Below the pieces are notes generated by a model. It saw only the letters and a list, made by a program, of their open reading frames with translations, did no database searches and had not been told where the DNA came from. DNA of 64,000 nucleotides from Methanothermococcus thermolithotrophicus DSM 2095 (lineage in GTDB: Archaea; AGJL01; Methanococci; Methanococcales; Methanococcaceae): NCBI RefSeq assembly GCF_946463545.1, contig NZ_OX296583.1:905035-969034 (forward strand). The letters are read 5' to 3'. Shown here piece after piece: positions 39,283 to 47,458 of this stretch; within the stretch, counting starts at the first letter, position 1; the number at the start of each line of letters is the position of its first letter. Made by a program: the position numbers and the translations under genes.

Positions 39283-39485
39283 GAAAATCCTTCGGATTTT
39301 CTGACCCACAAAACTCTTCGAGTTTTGTCGGGAATCCTGAACTTATAAGTCTCCATCATCATCGCATCACGATTTGATTACTTATAAATAGTATCTTATC
39401 ACCCACTATTTATAAATATTTGCCTGCATTTCCGAGCAATCGAAGCGAATCCAAAGGATTCGCTGTCGAAGCAAATCAAAGATTT
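39283..39485. repeat. Palindrome cluster in the gene-poor 38.7-39.6 kb region
   Basis: GAAAATCC-TTC-GGATTTTC (39283-39301), ACAAAACTC-TTC-GAGTTTTGT (39308-39328), TTATAAATAGT-12-ACTATTTATAA (39382-39415), GCGAATCC-AAA-GGATTCGC (39445-39463) and AAATC-AAA-GATTT (39473-39485) lie between the tnpB remnant and the end of thiDN. A 95-codon frame runs through part of the region on the plus strand but has no convincing ribosome binding site and no recognisable product. The remaining 39.49-39.65 kb is plain spacer. Confidence 0.75.
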
Positions 39486-39648
39486 TTGCCGATTCATAAA
39501 TTATTAGTTGGTGATTTTACAAATTCGAAAGATTTGTAGAACGGAAGGGACTTCTTGCGGAATATGTTAAAAATGAATGTTTTCAAAAGTAAAACAAGGA
39601 AAATGTAAGATCAAGGCTTTATACATAAAGATTAAGCACATACGGGAT

Positions 39649-40956
39649 TTAAAATCCGCTATTAGTTAGTATGTATTCTTCTATTTTTTGTACCTTTTTA
39701 ATTACATCTACTGCATCGTATCCAAGTACTCTTATCATAGGTTCTTTTCCATCCCCTCCCCTATCATATACTATGTCCAACTTTACTTCTTCTTTGGCAG
39801 GATCTAAATCGTTGTTTAGAATATAGTTGGTAAACGCTGTTTTAGTACCCCACTCCATTGATGAAACCATTGGTGGTTCATCTTTTCGATTAAATGAAGA
39901 TACTTTAAACCCGAGCTCCCCTTCTTCCAATTTTTTTACAAGTACATCATCATATTTTATGTTCATACAGGCCCTTATTTTTGGATTAAACTGGTTAGCT
40001 GCCAATATTATCTTTGCAATATGTTCAGAAGCCCCAAATTCAACATCTCCAACTATATAAAAACCTCCTAACTTGTTCCTTATTATTCTACCGGTTAATG
40101 CAGCTACATCATGGTAGTTGTCAGGTAAAACCAAGCTTTCGGCAATATTGGATCCAACTTCTGGAACAAGTGAAAAATCCATCTTTTTTAATAAATATAC
40201 TGCATAGTTGATATTGTCTATTACTTTTTTCTTGTTTATATAGGTTGGATTTGAGTTGTATCCATATTTGGTCTTTTCTGCATAAATAACAGAAGATAAA
40301 ACCAATTTTTTGGCTTCTTTAATTGAATCTGTAAGAGTACATCCTTTTGAAAGAAAAGAAGCAATAGCTGAAGAAAAAACACAGCCAGTTCCATGGACTT
40401 CCTTTTCTATCTTTTTAGCTTGGATAGCAAATATCTCTTTACCATCGAATTTTTGGAGCCTGTCCTTTACCCCAGTAACTAGAACATGAGTTTCTTTAAA
40501 ATCATTTAGATCCTTATCTTTAATAAATTTCATTATATATTCATATTCTTCTTTGTTTGGAGTTATTAAATACGATTTTTTGAATAATTCTAAATATTTA
40601 TCCATTAATTCATTATCTACAAATTCATAGTTTGTAGTTGATTTAATAACTGGATCACATACTACCTTGAAACCATATTTTTTTTGAAATTCTAAAATCA
40701 AATCAATGGAATCTTTGGTTAATACTCCAGTTTTTACAATAGAAACTTCAAAATCTTCAAAAATGGCATCCAACTGATTCTTAATTTCGTCCCTTGGCAG
40801 GTCTGTTTTATTGTATACTTTTAAACTGTTTTGAGGAATGATGGAGGTAATGATGGTTAGTGGATTGCATTCAAGAACTTTTATTGTTTTTGCATCTGCA
40901 ACTATTCCAGCACCTCCAGTTGGATCGTATCCACCTATTGCAAGAACGTTAGTCAT
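39649..40956 (-). CDS. thiDN: Bifunctional HMP(-P) kinase / thiamine-phosphate synthase ThiDN
   Basis: 435 residues. The N-terminal domain (1-250) is ThiD: NVLAIGGYDPTGGAGIVADAKT, VCDPVIKSTT, LITPNKEEYEYI and HGTGCVFSSAIASFL (kinase anion hole). The C-terminal domain (about 265-430) is ThiN: VPEVGSNIAESLVLPDN, VAALTGRII, EFGASEHIAKI and YDRGGDGKEPMIRVLG. ThiD phosphorylates HMP phosphate made by ThiC, and ThiN joins it to the thiazole phosphate, replacing ThiE. The fusion is common in archaea. ATG after GGTGATTGT. Confidence 0.94.
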   Translation of the reverse strand: MTNVLAIGGYDPTGGAGIVADAKTIKVLECNPLTIITSIIPQNSLKVYNKTDLPRDEIKNQLDAIFEDFEVSIVKTGVLTKDSIDLILEFQKKYGFKVVCDPVIKSTTNYEFVDNELMDKYLELFKKSYLITPNKEEYEYIMKFIKDKDLNDFKETHVLVTGVKDRLQKFDGKEIFAIQAKKIEKEVHGTGCVFSSAIASFLSKGCTLTDSIKEAKKLVLSSVIYAEKTKYGYNSNPTYINKKKVIDNINYAVYLLKKMDFSLVPEVGSNIAESLVLPDNYHDVAALTGRIIRNKLGGFYIVGDVEFGASEHIAKIILAANQFNPKIRACMNIKYDDVLVKKLEEGELGFKVSSFNRKDEPPMVSSMEWGTKTAFTNYILNNDLDPAKEEVKLDIVYDRGGDGKEPMIRVLGYDAVDVIKKVQKIEEYILTNSGF

Positions 40957-41013
40957 ACAATCACCAAATATTTTTTAAAATCACCGAGGTTCTTAAATGT
41001 CATTTAAAGTTTC

Positions 41014-41925
41014 TTAAAACTTCAAAGGATGGTATTCTCTTTTTATGATAGGAATATCTGAAAAACAATCTGAGGTTATTGAGTTTAATATAAATCCATC
41101 CATATTTTTTAGATAAACCAACAAACATCCTTTTATTGTAACATTCATATTAGGGGCGTTCTTTTTTATTTCATCCACCAGAAGCAAAAGATCCTTGATG
41201 CGCCCGGTTTTTTCAAGATTCCCTATATTTTTTAAATTTTCAAGGTTTTTCTCATGTACGACAAGTTGGTGTATCATCATTTCTTTAACTCCAAAATCAT
41301 TTAAGATTTTTCCAAGATTTATAAGTTCTTCTTCGTTGAAATTTGGTATGTATATACTTCTTACAATGGTGTGAAAGTATTTTGACGATAATTTGATGTT
41401 TTCAAGAACTTTATCAAAGGTATCTGAACCTGTTAATTTTTCATGGGTTTCAGGTTTTGAAGCACTTAAACTTATCATGATTAAATCAAGACCAAGTTCT
41501 TTAAACTCTTTTAATAAATCTTCATTAAGATTTACTCCATTTGTCTGTAAATCACATCTTAATCCTAAAGATTTAACATATTTTATGGCTTTTTTTACTT
41601 TTTCTGCATACAACAAAGGCTCTCCATACTGGCTTATTGTAACTGCCCTGTATTTACTTAAGTCGCCATATATTCCGGGTTTTACATTTGTTAATTTGGA
41701 ATAGCAAAATATACAGTCGTGGTTACACTCTTGAGTTAATTCTATTGTGGGATGATGGTGGGGATCTTTATTATTTAGATCTAATCCTTCACATCCTATA
41801 CAGTGCTTAATAACCTTTAGGTCCTTTACAATATTTTCTAATCTATCGCAGATATCATTCCTCAAGACTATCTTTGAGCCTGGCGGAGAACTACCTTCAA
41901 ACTCTAAATTCTGCTCAATTTTCAA
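41014..41925 (-). CDS. Radical SAM protein, methanogen type
   Basis: About 303 residues from the TTG following GGGTGATAAC. The cluster motif is CNHDCIFC (CxxxCxxC) after TIELTQE at about residue 66-73; YGEPLLYAEKV is the GGE-like SAM motif, and LQTNGVNLNEDLL follows. A pair of cysteines upstream (HCIGCEG) and others late in the chain (GCLLVY, DCFSD) might hold an additional metal. I do not recognise the substrate. The gene lies between thiDN and the DUF169 gene, divergent from the latter. Family-level call only. Confidence 0.85.
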   Translation of the reverse strand: MKIEQNLEFEGSSPPGSKIVLRNDICDRLENIVKDLKVIKHCIGCEGLDLNNKDPHHHPTIELTQECNHDCIFCYSKLTNVKPGIYGDLSKYRAVTISQYGEPLLYAEKVKKAIKYVKSLGLRCDLQTNGVNLNEDLLKEFKELGLDLIMISLSASKPETHEKLTGSDTFDKVLENIKLSSKYFHTIVRSIYIPNFNEEELINLGKILNDFGVKEMMIHQLVVHEKNLENLKNIGNLEKTGRIKDLLLLVDEIKKNAPNMNVTIKGCLLVYLKNMDGFILNSITSDCFSDIPIIKREYHPLKF

Positions 41926-41991
41926 GTTATCACCCAAAAAAATATATCGAAAGCTATTTATTCATGCATTTTAATAAATTATAGTACATAT

Positions 41992-42100
41992 AATGGTATT
42001 GTCAGAATGGTATTGTCAAAGGGGGTGTGTAGTCTATATACACAAATAGAAAGATTTATATAGTTGATGGTTGCTTATAATTGTGTATTGACAATACACA
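41992..42100 (+). promoter_or_regulatory. Candidate operator region of the DUF169 gene
   Basis: AATGGTATTGTCA occurs twice in tandem (41992-42004 and 42006-42018). A TATA element gatttatatag lies near 42053. TGTGTATT-GAC-AATACACA (42082-42100) is a dyad near the expected start of transcription, and TGACAATAC (42089-42097) in it is the inverted form of the GTATTGTCA in the tandem repeats. The arrangement of two sites upstream and one at the start site suggests a looping or cooperative repressor, but the protein is unknown. Confidence 0.5.
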
Positions 42101-42159
42101 CACGCACACTAACTAATATCCCAGGAGACTATATATGATTATATAATTGAGGTGGTAAA

Positions 42160-42852
42160 ATGGATGTACAAAATATAAAAGAATATGGTGCAAAATTACA
42201 GGAGCTCTTAGGTTTAGAGTATCCTGCTACAGCAGTAAAATTAGTAAAATCAAAAGATGAAATTCCTGAAGGATATGCAGAAATTGATGAAGCAAAAAGG
42301 CACTGTGAAATGATACAAATTGCGAGAAAAGAAGGTAAAAAATTCTATGCTTCACTGGATAAACAGGCATGTAAAGGGGGAGCTTACGCAATAGGAGTTC
42401 TCCAGGATGCTCCAGAACCACTTAAAACAGGTAAATTATACCATAAATTAGGAAACTTTGCTACAGAAGAAGGGGCTGTAAAGACAGTAGGAGCTATTCC
42501 AAGAGTTAAAGAAGCTATGTATGCTAGTGTATATGCACCATTAAATGATGCAGATTTTGAACCAGATTCAATTGTACTTACCTGTACTCCAAAACAAGGG
42601 TTAAGATTAACTCAGGCTTTATTGTACAAGGATGGTGGAAGATTCCAGGCAGACTTTTCAGGAATTCAGTCCTTATGTGCAGATGCAGTAGCTGCAGTTA
42701 AAACTAGAGGGGTTGCAAATGCTACACTGGGCTGTAACGGTTCAAGAAAGTATGCGGAAATAAAGGATGGAGAATTGGTATTTGCGTTCCCATTAAGCGA
42801 TTTAGAAAATGTTATTGAAGCTTTAGAACACTTCAAAGAAATTTGGGGATAA
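42160..42852 (+). CDS. DUF169 family protein
   Basis: 230 residues. YPATAVKLVKSKDEIPEGY, HCEMIQIARKEGKKFYASLDKQACKGGAYAIG, and the C-terminal ANATLGCNGSRKYAEIKDGELVFAFP match DUF169, a family of methanogens and anaerobes of unknown function that often carries conserved cysteines (here near residues 49, 70, 148, 170 and 188). Metal or Fe-S chemistry is possible. ATG after GAGGTGGTAA. It precedes the thioredoxin and TusA-DsrE genes but has a strong repeat-rich break after it, so they are probably not cotranscribed. Confidence 0.83.
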   Translation: MDVQNIKEYGAKLQELLGLEYPATAVKLVKSKDEIPEGYAEIDEAKRHCEMIQIARKEGKKFYASLDKQACKGGAYAIGVLQDAPEPLKTGKLYHKLGNFATEEGAVKTVGAIPRVKEAMYASVYAPLNDADFEPDSIVLTCTPKQGLRLTQALLYKDGGRFQADFSGIQSLCADAVAAVKTRGVANATLGCNGSRKYAEIKDGELVFAFPLSDLENVIEALEHFKEIWG

Positions 42853-42853
42853 A

Positions 42854-42969
42854 TATAGTAGTTCGCGTTATAAGTTAATGAAAACTACAATTAAATTAAG
42901 GGAGAATAATTACTATTTGAAATTTCATAAAGGATTATCAATATTGCAAAAAATTCGCGAACAACTATA
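42854..42969. repeat. Long-spaced inverted repeat at thioredoxin promoter
   Basis: TATAGTAGTTCGCG (42854-42867) and CGCGAACAACTATA (42956-42969) are inverted repeats matching at 13 of 14 positions, 88 bases apart. The proximal arm ends 42 bases before the ATG and supplies a TATA-like element; the distal arm begins two bases after the DUF169 stop codon. Confidence 0.75.
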
Positions 42970-43011
42970 CAATTTACAAATATATTTTAATTTTTATGGC
43001 GGGTGATAAAA

Positions 43012-43254
43012 ATGGTTAAAGTAGAAGTATTTACATCTCCAATGTGCCCACATTGTCCTGCTGCAAAGAGGGTTGTTGAAGAGGTTGCAGGTGAAGTTGA
43101 AGGGGTTGAAGTTGAACATGTAAATGTAATGGAAAATCCAGAAAAGGCTGCAAAATATGGAATAATGGCGGTACCTACAATAGTAATTGATGGGGAAGTT
43201 AAATTCGTAGGAGCTCCAACAAAAGAAGCTTTAAAAGAAGAACTTATGAAATAA
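43012..43254 (+). CDS. Small thioredoxin/glutaredoxin-like protein
   Basis: 80 residues from the ATG that follows GGGTGAT; a GTG at 43003 overlaps that ribosome binding site. VEVFTSPMCPHCPAAKRVVEE carries the CPHC redox motif and VPTIVIDGEVKFVG holds the cis-proline segment. It is the minimal thioredoxin fold found in methanococci, where such proteins are reduced by F420-linked or other reductases and act on disulfides. The following TusA-DsrE gene begins within 40 bases, suggesting a shared role in sulfur transfer or thiol chemistry. Confidence 0.92.
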   Translation: MVKVEVFTSPMCPHCPAAKRVVEEVAGEVEGVEVEHVNVMENPEKAAKYGIMAVPTIVIDGEVKFVGAPTKEALKEELMK

Positions 43255-43290
43255 TAATTGAATATACCTACCTATGCTTGGGGGGATAAA

Positions 43291-44109
43291 TTGATAAGAG
43301 AAATATCCGTAAAATCTCTAAGAAGCCCATCTCTATTAGTTGAGAGGGTTTTGGAGAAAATGAAAGATGGTCTTTTAATTGTTGAAACCGACGGTGAAGA
43401 ACAAATAAAAGATCTGGAAAACCTAATAAAGAAAATGGGATATAAAATGGAAGTTGAAGGCAACAATGTAAAAGTCCATGTTGGCGAAATATCCGCAAGT
43501 AAATCTATCAACGTAGTTGGTGCTACATGTCCAGGACCTATTATGATGGTTACTGAGGTTCTGGATGGCATGGAAGTTGGGGAAATTTTGGAAATAACTG
43601 CAGGGAAAAACGCATTAACTGATTTAACAGAAGGATTAAAAAGTACAGGACATGATGTTCTGTCTGTTGAAGACCTTGGAAATGGGAGCTATAAAATATT
43701 GATTAAAAAAGGCGAGAAAAAAGAAGAAGGGGCAGTATCTGTAAATATTGATGAGATATTTATAATAAACACCACAGGAACTGGAAATGCAGAGAAGGCA
43801 TATTCCACATTTATGATGGCAGATGTTGCAAGTAAGATGAAGTTAAAACCAACTATATTCTTGATGCTTGATGGTGCAAGCTTGGCTATGAAGGGAGAAT
43901 GCAGCAAAGTTAAACATCCTGACTTTCCAAAATTATCCGATCTGGTAAAAATGGCCCTAAATAATGGCATAAAGGTTTATGTCTGTGAATTGAGTGCTAA
44001 ATTCAGAGGAATATCTGAGAAAAATCTTGAAGAAGGCTTTGAAATTGCAGGAGCTCCAACTTTCTTCAACTATTTATCAAAACCAAACGTAAGGCCAGTA
44101 TGGCTTTAA
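43291..44109 (+). CDS. Tandem TusA domains fused to a DsrE domain
   Basis: 272 residues from the TTG after GGGGGGATAAA; a TTG eleven codons earlier lacks a ribosome binding site. Residues 1-65 look like a TusA fold (SVKSLRSPSLLVERVLEKM) in which the usual CPxP cysteine is serine. Residues 70-140 are an active TusA domain with GATCPGPIMMVTEVL. Residues 155-272 resemble DsrE (FIINTTGTGNAEKAYSTFMMADVA..., then KVYVCELSAKFRGI). TusA and DsrE pass persulfide sulfur between proteins. The order suggests an intramolecular sulfur relay, for instance for thio-cofactor or tRNA thiolation. Downstream of thioredoxin, likely one operon. Confidence 0.85.
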   Translation: MIREISVKSLRSPSLLVERVLEKMKDGLLIVETDGEEQIKDLENLIKKMGYKMEVEGNNVKVHVGEISASKSINVVGATCPGPIMMVTEVLDGMEVGEILEITAGKNALTDLTEGLKSTGHDVLSVEDLGNGSYKILIKKGEKKEEGAVSVNIDEIFIINTTGTGNAEKAYSTFMMADVASKMKLKPTIFLMLDGASLAMKGECSKVKHPDFPKLSDLVKMALNNGIKVYVCELSAKFRGISEKNLEEGFEIAGAPTFFNYLSKPNVRPVWL

Positions 44110-44145
44110 ATTTTAAATTTTTATTATTCTTAATCGGTGGTAGCT

Positions 44146-44475
44146 ATGAATGAAATTATAACTCTTATTTCACTCTCGGTAATTTTTGGGAGTATGCTCT
44201 CGGGATTTGCCACATTTAGAATGACTGGAATGAGATTGATGCCCCACTTTGCAACTCTTATGCTGGCTTTCTTATTTACACTGGCTTCTTTGTATATGGA
44301 CAGCAGTATTATATTTTATGCGGCAATTGCACTTCAAATAATAACGCCATTAACGATATGTGGAACTATATGTAATATACTAAAAACTCAGTTCCAAAAT
44401 ACTGGAATATATTCGGCACATCTGGGATTTATGGGTATTTTAATCGTACTGGCGTTAGGAAATCTTCTCATGTAG
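44146..44475 (+). CDS. Small integral membrane protein
   Basis: 109 residues from the ATG preceded by GGTGGTAGCT. Three or four membrane helices are visible (about 2-22, 32-50, 54-75 and 90-108) with the loop FRMTGMRLMPHFATL. The size and the MRLMPHFATL loop recall MnhG-like small subunits of Mrp antiporters and energy-converting hydrogenases, so it might be an unlinked Ehb or Eha membrane subunit, but the match is weak. It follows the TusA-DsrE gene by 36 bases. Function unassigned. Confidence 0.65.
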   Translation: MNEIITLISLSVIFGSMLSGFATFRMTGMRLMPHFATLMLAFLFTLASLYMDSSIIFYAAIALQIITPLTICGTICNILKTQFQNTGIYSAHLGFMGILIVLALGNLLM

Positions 44476-44620
44476 GTCTTTTTAGTGTTTAGTGTTTTGA
44501 GCATATAGTTAAATATTTAATTTCTTTTTGAATTCTAATAAGTTTGTGACTGTTAAGTATCTATAAAAATTTAAAAGTATAAGATTATTTTATTATCAAA
44601 GCACTATTTTTGGTGATTAA

Positions 44621-45196
44621 ATGGTATTGGAAACGGTCATGCAGGCAGATATCAGTTTATTTTATTTAATAAACTCAGGATTCAACAGTAATTTTTTTAA
44701 CGATTTTATGGTATTTATTTCTGAAACAACGTATCTTGTAGTTTTTTTAACAATTGGGGCACTTTTTCTAAAAAATAGGGAGCTCTTTTATAAAGCTGTA
44801 ATTTCTATTTTTCTTCTATCTCTGATAGTTTATGCTTTAAAATATGGTATAAACGAACCTAGGCCCTATTATGTCCTCAACAACCTTACTGTATTAGTTC
44901 CTATGGAAAATGAGCCTTCCTTTCCAAGTGGGCATACGTCGCTAGCGTTTGGACTTTGGACAATATTAAACATGAGTTTTAAAAAAGTAAATATTGAAAA
45001 AAAATACCAATACATGATTTCAATTATTTTTCTATTATGGGCATTTACCGTAGCATTTAGTAGGATTTATGTTGGAGCTCACTACCCACACGATGTTTTA
45101 GGTGGCATCTTCACTGGTGTTTTTTTCGGCATAGTGTTCTATAAAATCGCAGATAGGATATATGACCGTTCTGTGAATTCAAGAGCTCGAAAATAA
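44621..45196 (+). CDS. PAP2-family membrane phosphatase
   Basis: 191 residues with five or six membrane helices. The three active-site motifs are visible: KYGINEPRP (KxxxxxxRP), PSFPSGHTS (PSGH) and SRIYVGAHYPHD (SRxxxxxHxxxD). Such enzymes remove phosphate from lipid or polyprenyl phosphates on the outer face of the membrane, and in archaea may recycle dolichyl or undecaprenyl-type carriers. ATG after GGTGATTAA. Alone on its strand; the convergent atwA gene ends 11 bases downstream. Confidence 0.9.
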   Translation: MVLETVMQADISLFYLINSGFNSNFFNDFMVFISETTYLVVFLTIGALFLKNRELFYKAVISIFLLSLIVYALKYGINEPRPYYVLNNLTVLVPMENEPSFPSGHTSLAFGLWTILNMSFKKVNIEKKYQYMISIIFLLWAFTVAFSRIYVGAHYPHDVLGGIFTGVFFGIVFYKIADRIYDRSVNSRARK

Positions 45197-45207
45197 AAAA
45201 GAATAAA

Positions 45208-46875
45208 TTATTTAATATTTTTAATTGTTTTATTGTTGAGGAATTTTGAATTACTTCTCTCGATAAATAATTCACACACTTCTTCAGGAGCTCCCTGTGC
45301 AATTATTTTCCCTTCGTCAATCAATACCGCCCTATCGCTTATCTCCTTAATCAATTCTACATGGTGACTTATTAAAACAATGGTAGTTCCTAACTCATCG
45401 TTTATTTTTTTAAGGTAGTTTGAAACATCCCTTAAGGTTACAGGGTCCAAGTCTCCAAATGGCTCATCCAATAAAAGAATTTTTGGTTTTGATACCAGCT
45501 GTAAAGCAATTGCGGCTCTTACTTTTTCTCCGCCACTTAGTTCTCTTGGTGTTTTTTTCAGAACGCTTTCATCTAAATCCAGTGCACTCAATATCTCTTT
45601 TGAGTTCAATTCTTCAGCAACTGCAGGGAATAAATACTTAATAACGTCCTCACTAACTCCCAATTTTTCCAGCTTGTTTTTCATCTCAGGTTCTGGTAGG
45701 TCTATTAACTGGTAGAGTCCATCTACAACTTTTGGAGACAGTCCTAACTCTTTGGATTTTAATTTTGCATTTGCCAATGCCTTTTCACCTTTTATTCCCA
45801 ACCTATACTTTAAAATTTCCTCAAGTGTTAAATAAGGAGTTAACGAAAATTCCTGATGCATTACACCTATCTTTCTTCTTAAATTTATCCTTTCCCAGCC
45901 GTAATCACTTAAATCGATTCCTTCTATTTTTACAGCACCACTATCTGGGAGCTCAACTCCTGCAAGAAGTCTTAAAAGGACGGATTTACCTGTACCGCTA
46001 GGACCAATAATTGATAAAATCTCCTTTTCTTTAACATCGAATGATACATTCTTCATATTGAGTGTTTCTCCACCTCGAACAACAAAGTATCTCTTTGAAA
46101 CATCCTTTACTTCAATTATACTGTTGTCAGATGGTGTTGTTTTTCTAAAGTACGGTTCTTTTAAATCTTTTAAGAATTCATTTACAACTTCTTCAGGAGC
46201 TCCTTCCATCTTTATTTTTCCATCTTCTATAAGGATGCACCTATGGCACAGGTATTTGTGAATTTCAGGAAGATGGGATGTTATTATTATTGTTATGTTT
46301 AATTTTTCGTTAATGTTCTTTAAAACATCTAAGAGCGCTTGTTTTGAAGCAGGACATGACATTGTAGCAGGTTCGTCCAACAATAAAACTCCTTCTCCAG
46401 TCTCGTACATTTTGGCTATTTGCCTTCCCAATATCAACCTCTGTTTTTCTCCACCACTGAGTATATTTGAAAATGCATTCTTCTTATGTTCCAATCCAAC
46501 TAATTTTAAAATTTCCAGGGCAGTTTTTTCGTATTCTTCCCATTCGTATTCCATTGGTAAGCTTTCATCAGAGTTGTTTCTTACCGCATAGATTTTCCTT
46601 ATTATATTATATATTGCAGGCTCAGCCCATAGTGCAAAGTTTCTTTGTAAATGTATGGCTGTTATTCCCCTAAAATTACCTGTTTTACCGAATATTTCAA
46701 CTTCTCCATCGTAGGATTTTTCGGACCCTCTGAGTATATTAATCAATGTGGATTTACCTGCACCAGACCTCCCAATTATTCCTAAAATCTCGCCTTTTTT
46801 TACTTCAAAACTTAAATTGTCCAATACGGTTTTTTCTCCGTATTTTTTTGTTAGATTTTTAACTATAACGGTCAT
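45208..46875 (-). CDS. atwA: Methyl-coenzyme M reductase activation component A2 (AtwA)
   Basis: 555 residues from the ATG that follows GGTGAGATT; an in-frame ATG 39 bases upstream lacks a ribosome binding site. Two ABC ATPase domains follow each other: the first has GRSGAGKST, LSGGEKQRL and LLLDEPATM, the second GPSGTGKSV, LSGGEKVRA and LLLDEPFGDLDP. The cysteine-containing DEPATMSCPASK in domain one is characteristic of AtwA as I recall it. AtwA works with other proteins and ATP to reduce the nickel of F430 in methyl-CoM reductase. No membrane partner is present, as expected for this soluble form. Confidence 0.9.
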   Translation of the reverse strand: MTVIVKNLTKKYGEKTVLDNLSFEVKKGEILGIIGRSGAGKSTLINILRGSEKSYDGEVEIFGKTGNFRGITAIHLQRNFALWAEPAIYNIIRKIYAVRNNSDESLPMEYEWEEYEKTALEILKLVGLEHKKNAFSNILSGGEKQRLILGRQIAKMYETGEGVLLLDEPATMSCPASKQALLDVLKNINEKLNITIIITSHLPEIHKYLCHRCILIEDGKIKMEGAPEEVVNEFLKDLKEPYFRKTTPSDNSIIEVKDVSKRYFVVRGGETLNMKNVSFDVKEKEILSIIGPSGTGKSVLLRLLAGVELPDSGAVKIEGIDLSDYGWERINLRRKIGVMHQEFSLTPYLTLEEILKYRLGIKGEKALANAKLKSKELGLSPKVVDGLYQLIDLPEPEMKNKLEKLGVSEDVIKYLFPAVAEELNSKEILSALDLDESVLKKTPRELSGGEKVRAAIALQLVSKPKILLLDEPFGDLDPVTLRDVSNYLKKINDELGTTIVLISHHVELIKEISDRAVLIDEGKIIAQGAPEEVCELFIERSNSKFLNNKTIKNIK

Positions 46876-47075
46876 AATCTCACCTAAACCTGCTAATTGT
46901 TGAAGTTTTCTCAAAACACATTAAATTACGCTTATTTTTCAGTTTTGAGGTAGTTCTATTGATACCATAATCTTTAAATACAAAGTTTCTTAAACCTATT
47001 TATCATTATAATTAATGATAGATTATTGAGGACCATTTTGATTTTAAGTTATTACTTACATCCTTGGTGATATAA

Positions 47076-47432
47076 ATGGATTTACAAATGGCTTCATTTA
47101 TAACTGCTGGGCTTCTAATGGTGGTTGGGTTGTATGGAACTTTCTTTGTTGACAATGTTATTAAAAAAATTATCGCCTTATCTGCATTGGGAAATGGTGT
47201 AAATTTAACACTAATTGCGATAGGATATACTGGAGGAATAGTTCCAATAAAATCTCCTGAAATGGCATTTTCCCTATTTTCTGTTGTAAGTACATACCCA
47301 CTTCCCCAGGCCCTGGTGTTAACAAACATAGTTATTGAAGCATCAATGCTGGCTATAATGCTTGCACTTTCAATAGTATTCTACCGAAAATATAAAACAC
47401 TTAAGTCTTCTGTAATTTTGAAAGAGGATTAA
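47076..47432 (+). CDS. ehbE: Energy-converting hydrogenase B subunit E (MnhC/NuoK-like)
   Basis: 118 residues with three membrane helices. KKIIALSALGNGVNLTLIAIGY and the loop SVVSTYPLPQALVLTNIVIEASMLA are the MnhC/NuoK pattern (PLPQALVLT). It opens the Ehb cluster, whose gene order E-F-G-H/I-J-K-L-M-O matches what I remember from Methanococcus maripaludis. Ehb is a membrane [NiFe] hydrogenase that uses ion gradient to make low-potential reduced ferredoxin for carbon assimilation. ATG after GGTGATATAA. Confidence 0.85.
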   Translation: MDLQMASFITAGLLMVVGLYGTFFVDNVIKKIIALSALGNGVNLTLIAIGYTGGIVPIKSPEMAFSLFSVVSTYPLPQALVLTNIVIEASMLAIMLALSIVFYRKYKTLKSSVILKED

Positions 47433-47458
47433 ATGGATTTAAAATACCAACGGTGAGA

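Noticed and set aside
39061-39348. 95-codon plus-strand frame in the gene-poor region
   Set aside because: It runs antisense to the tnpB remnant and through palindromes, lacks a ribosome binding site and has no recognisable motifs.
42041-42133. TATAGT and ACTATA pair upstream of DUF169 as a fifth long-spaced repeat
   Set aside because: Only the six core bases match; the adjoining eight bases do not pair.
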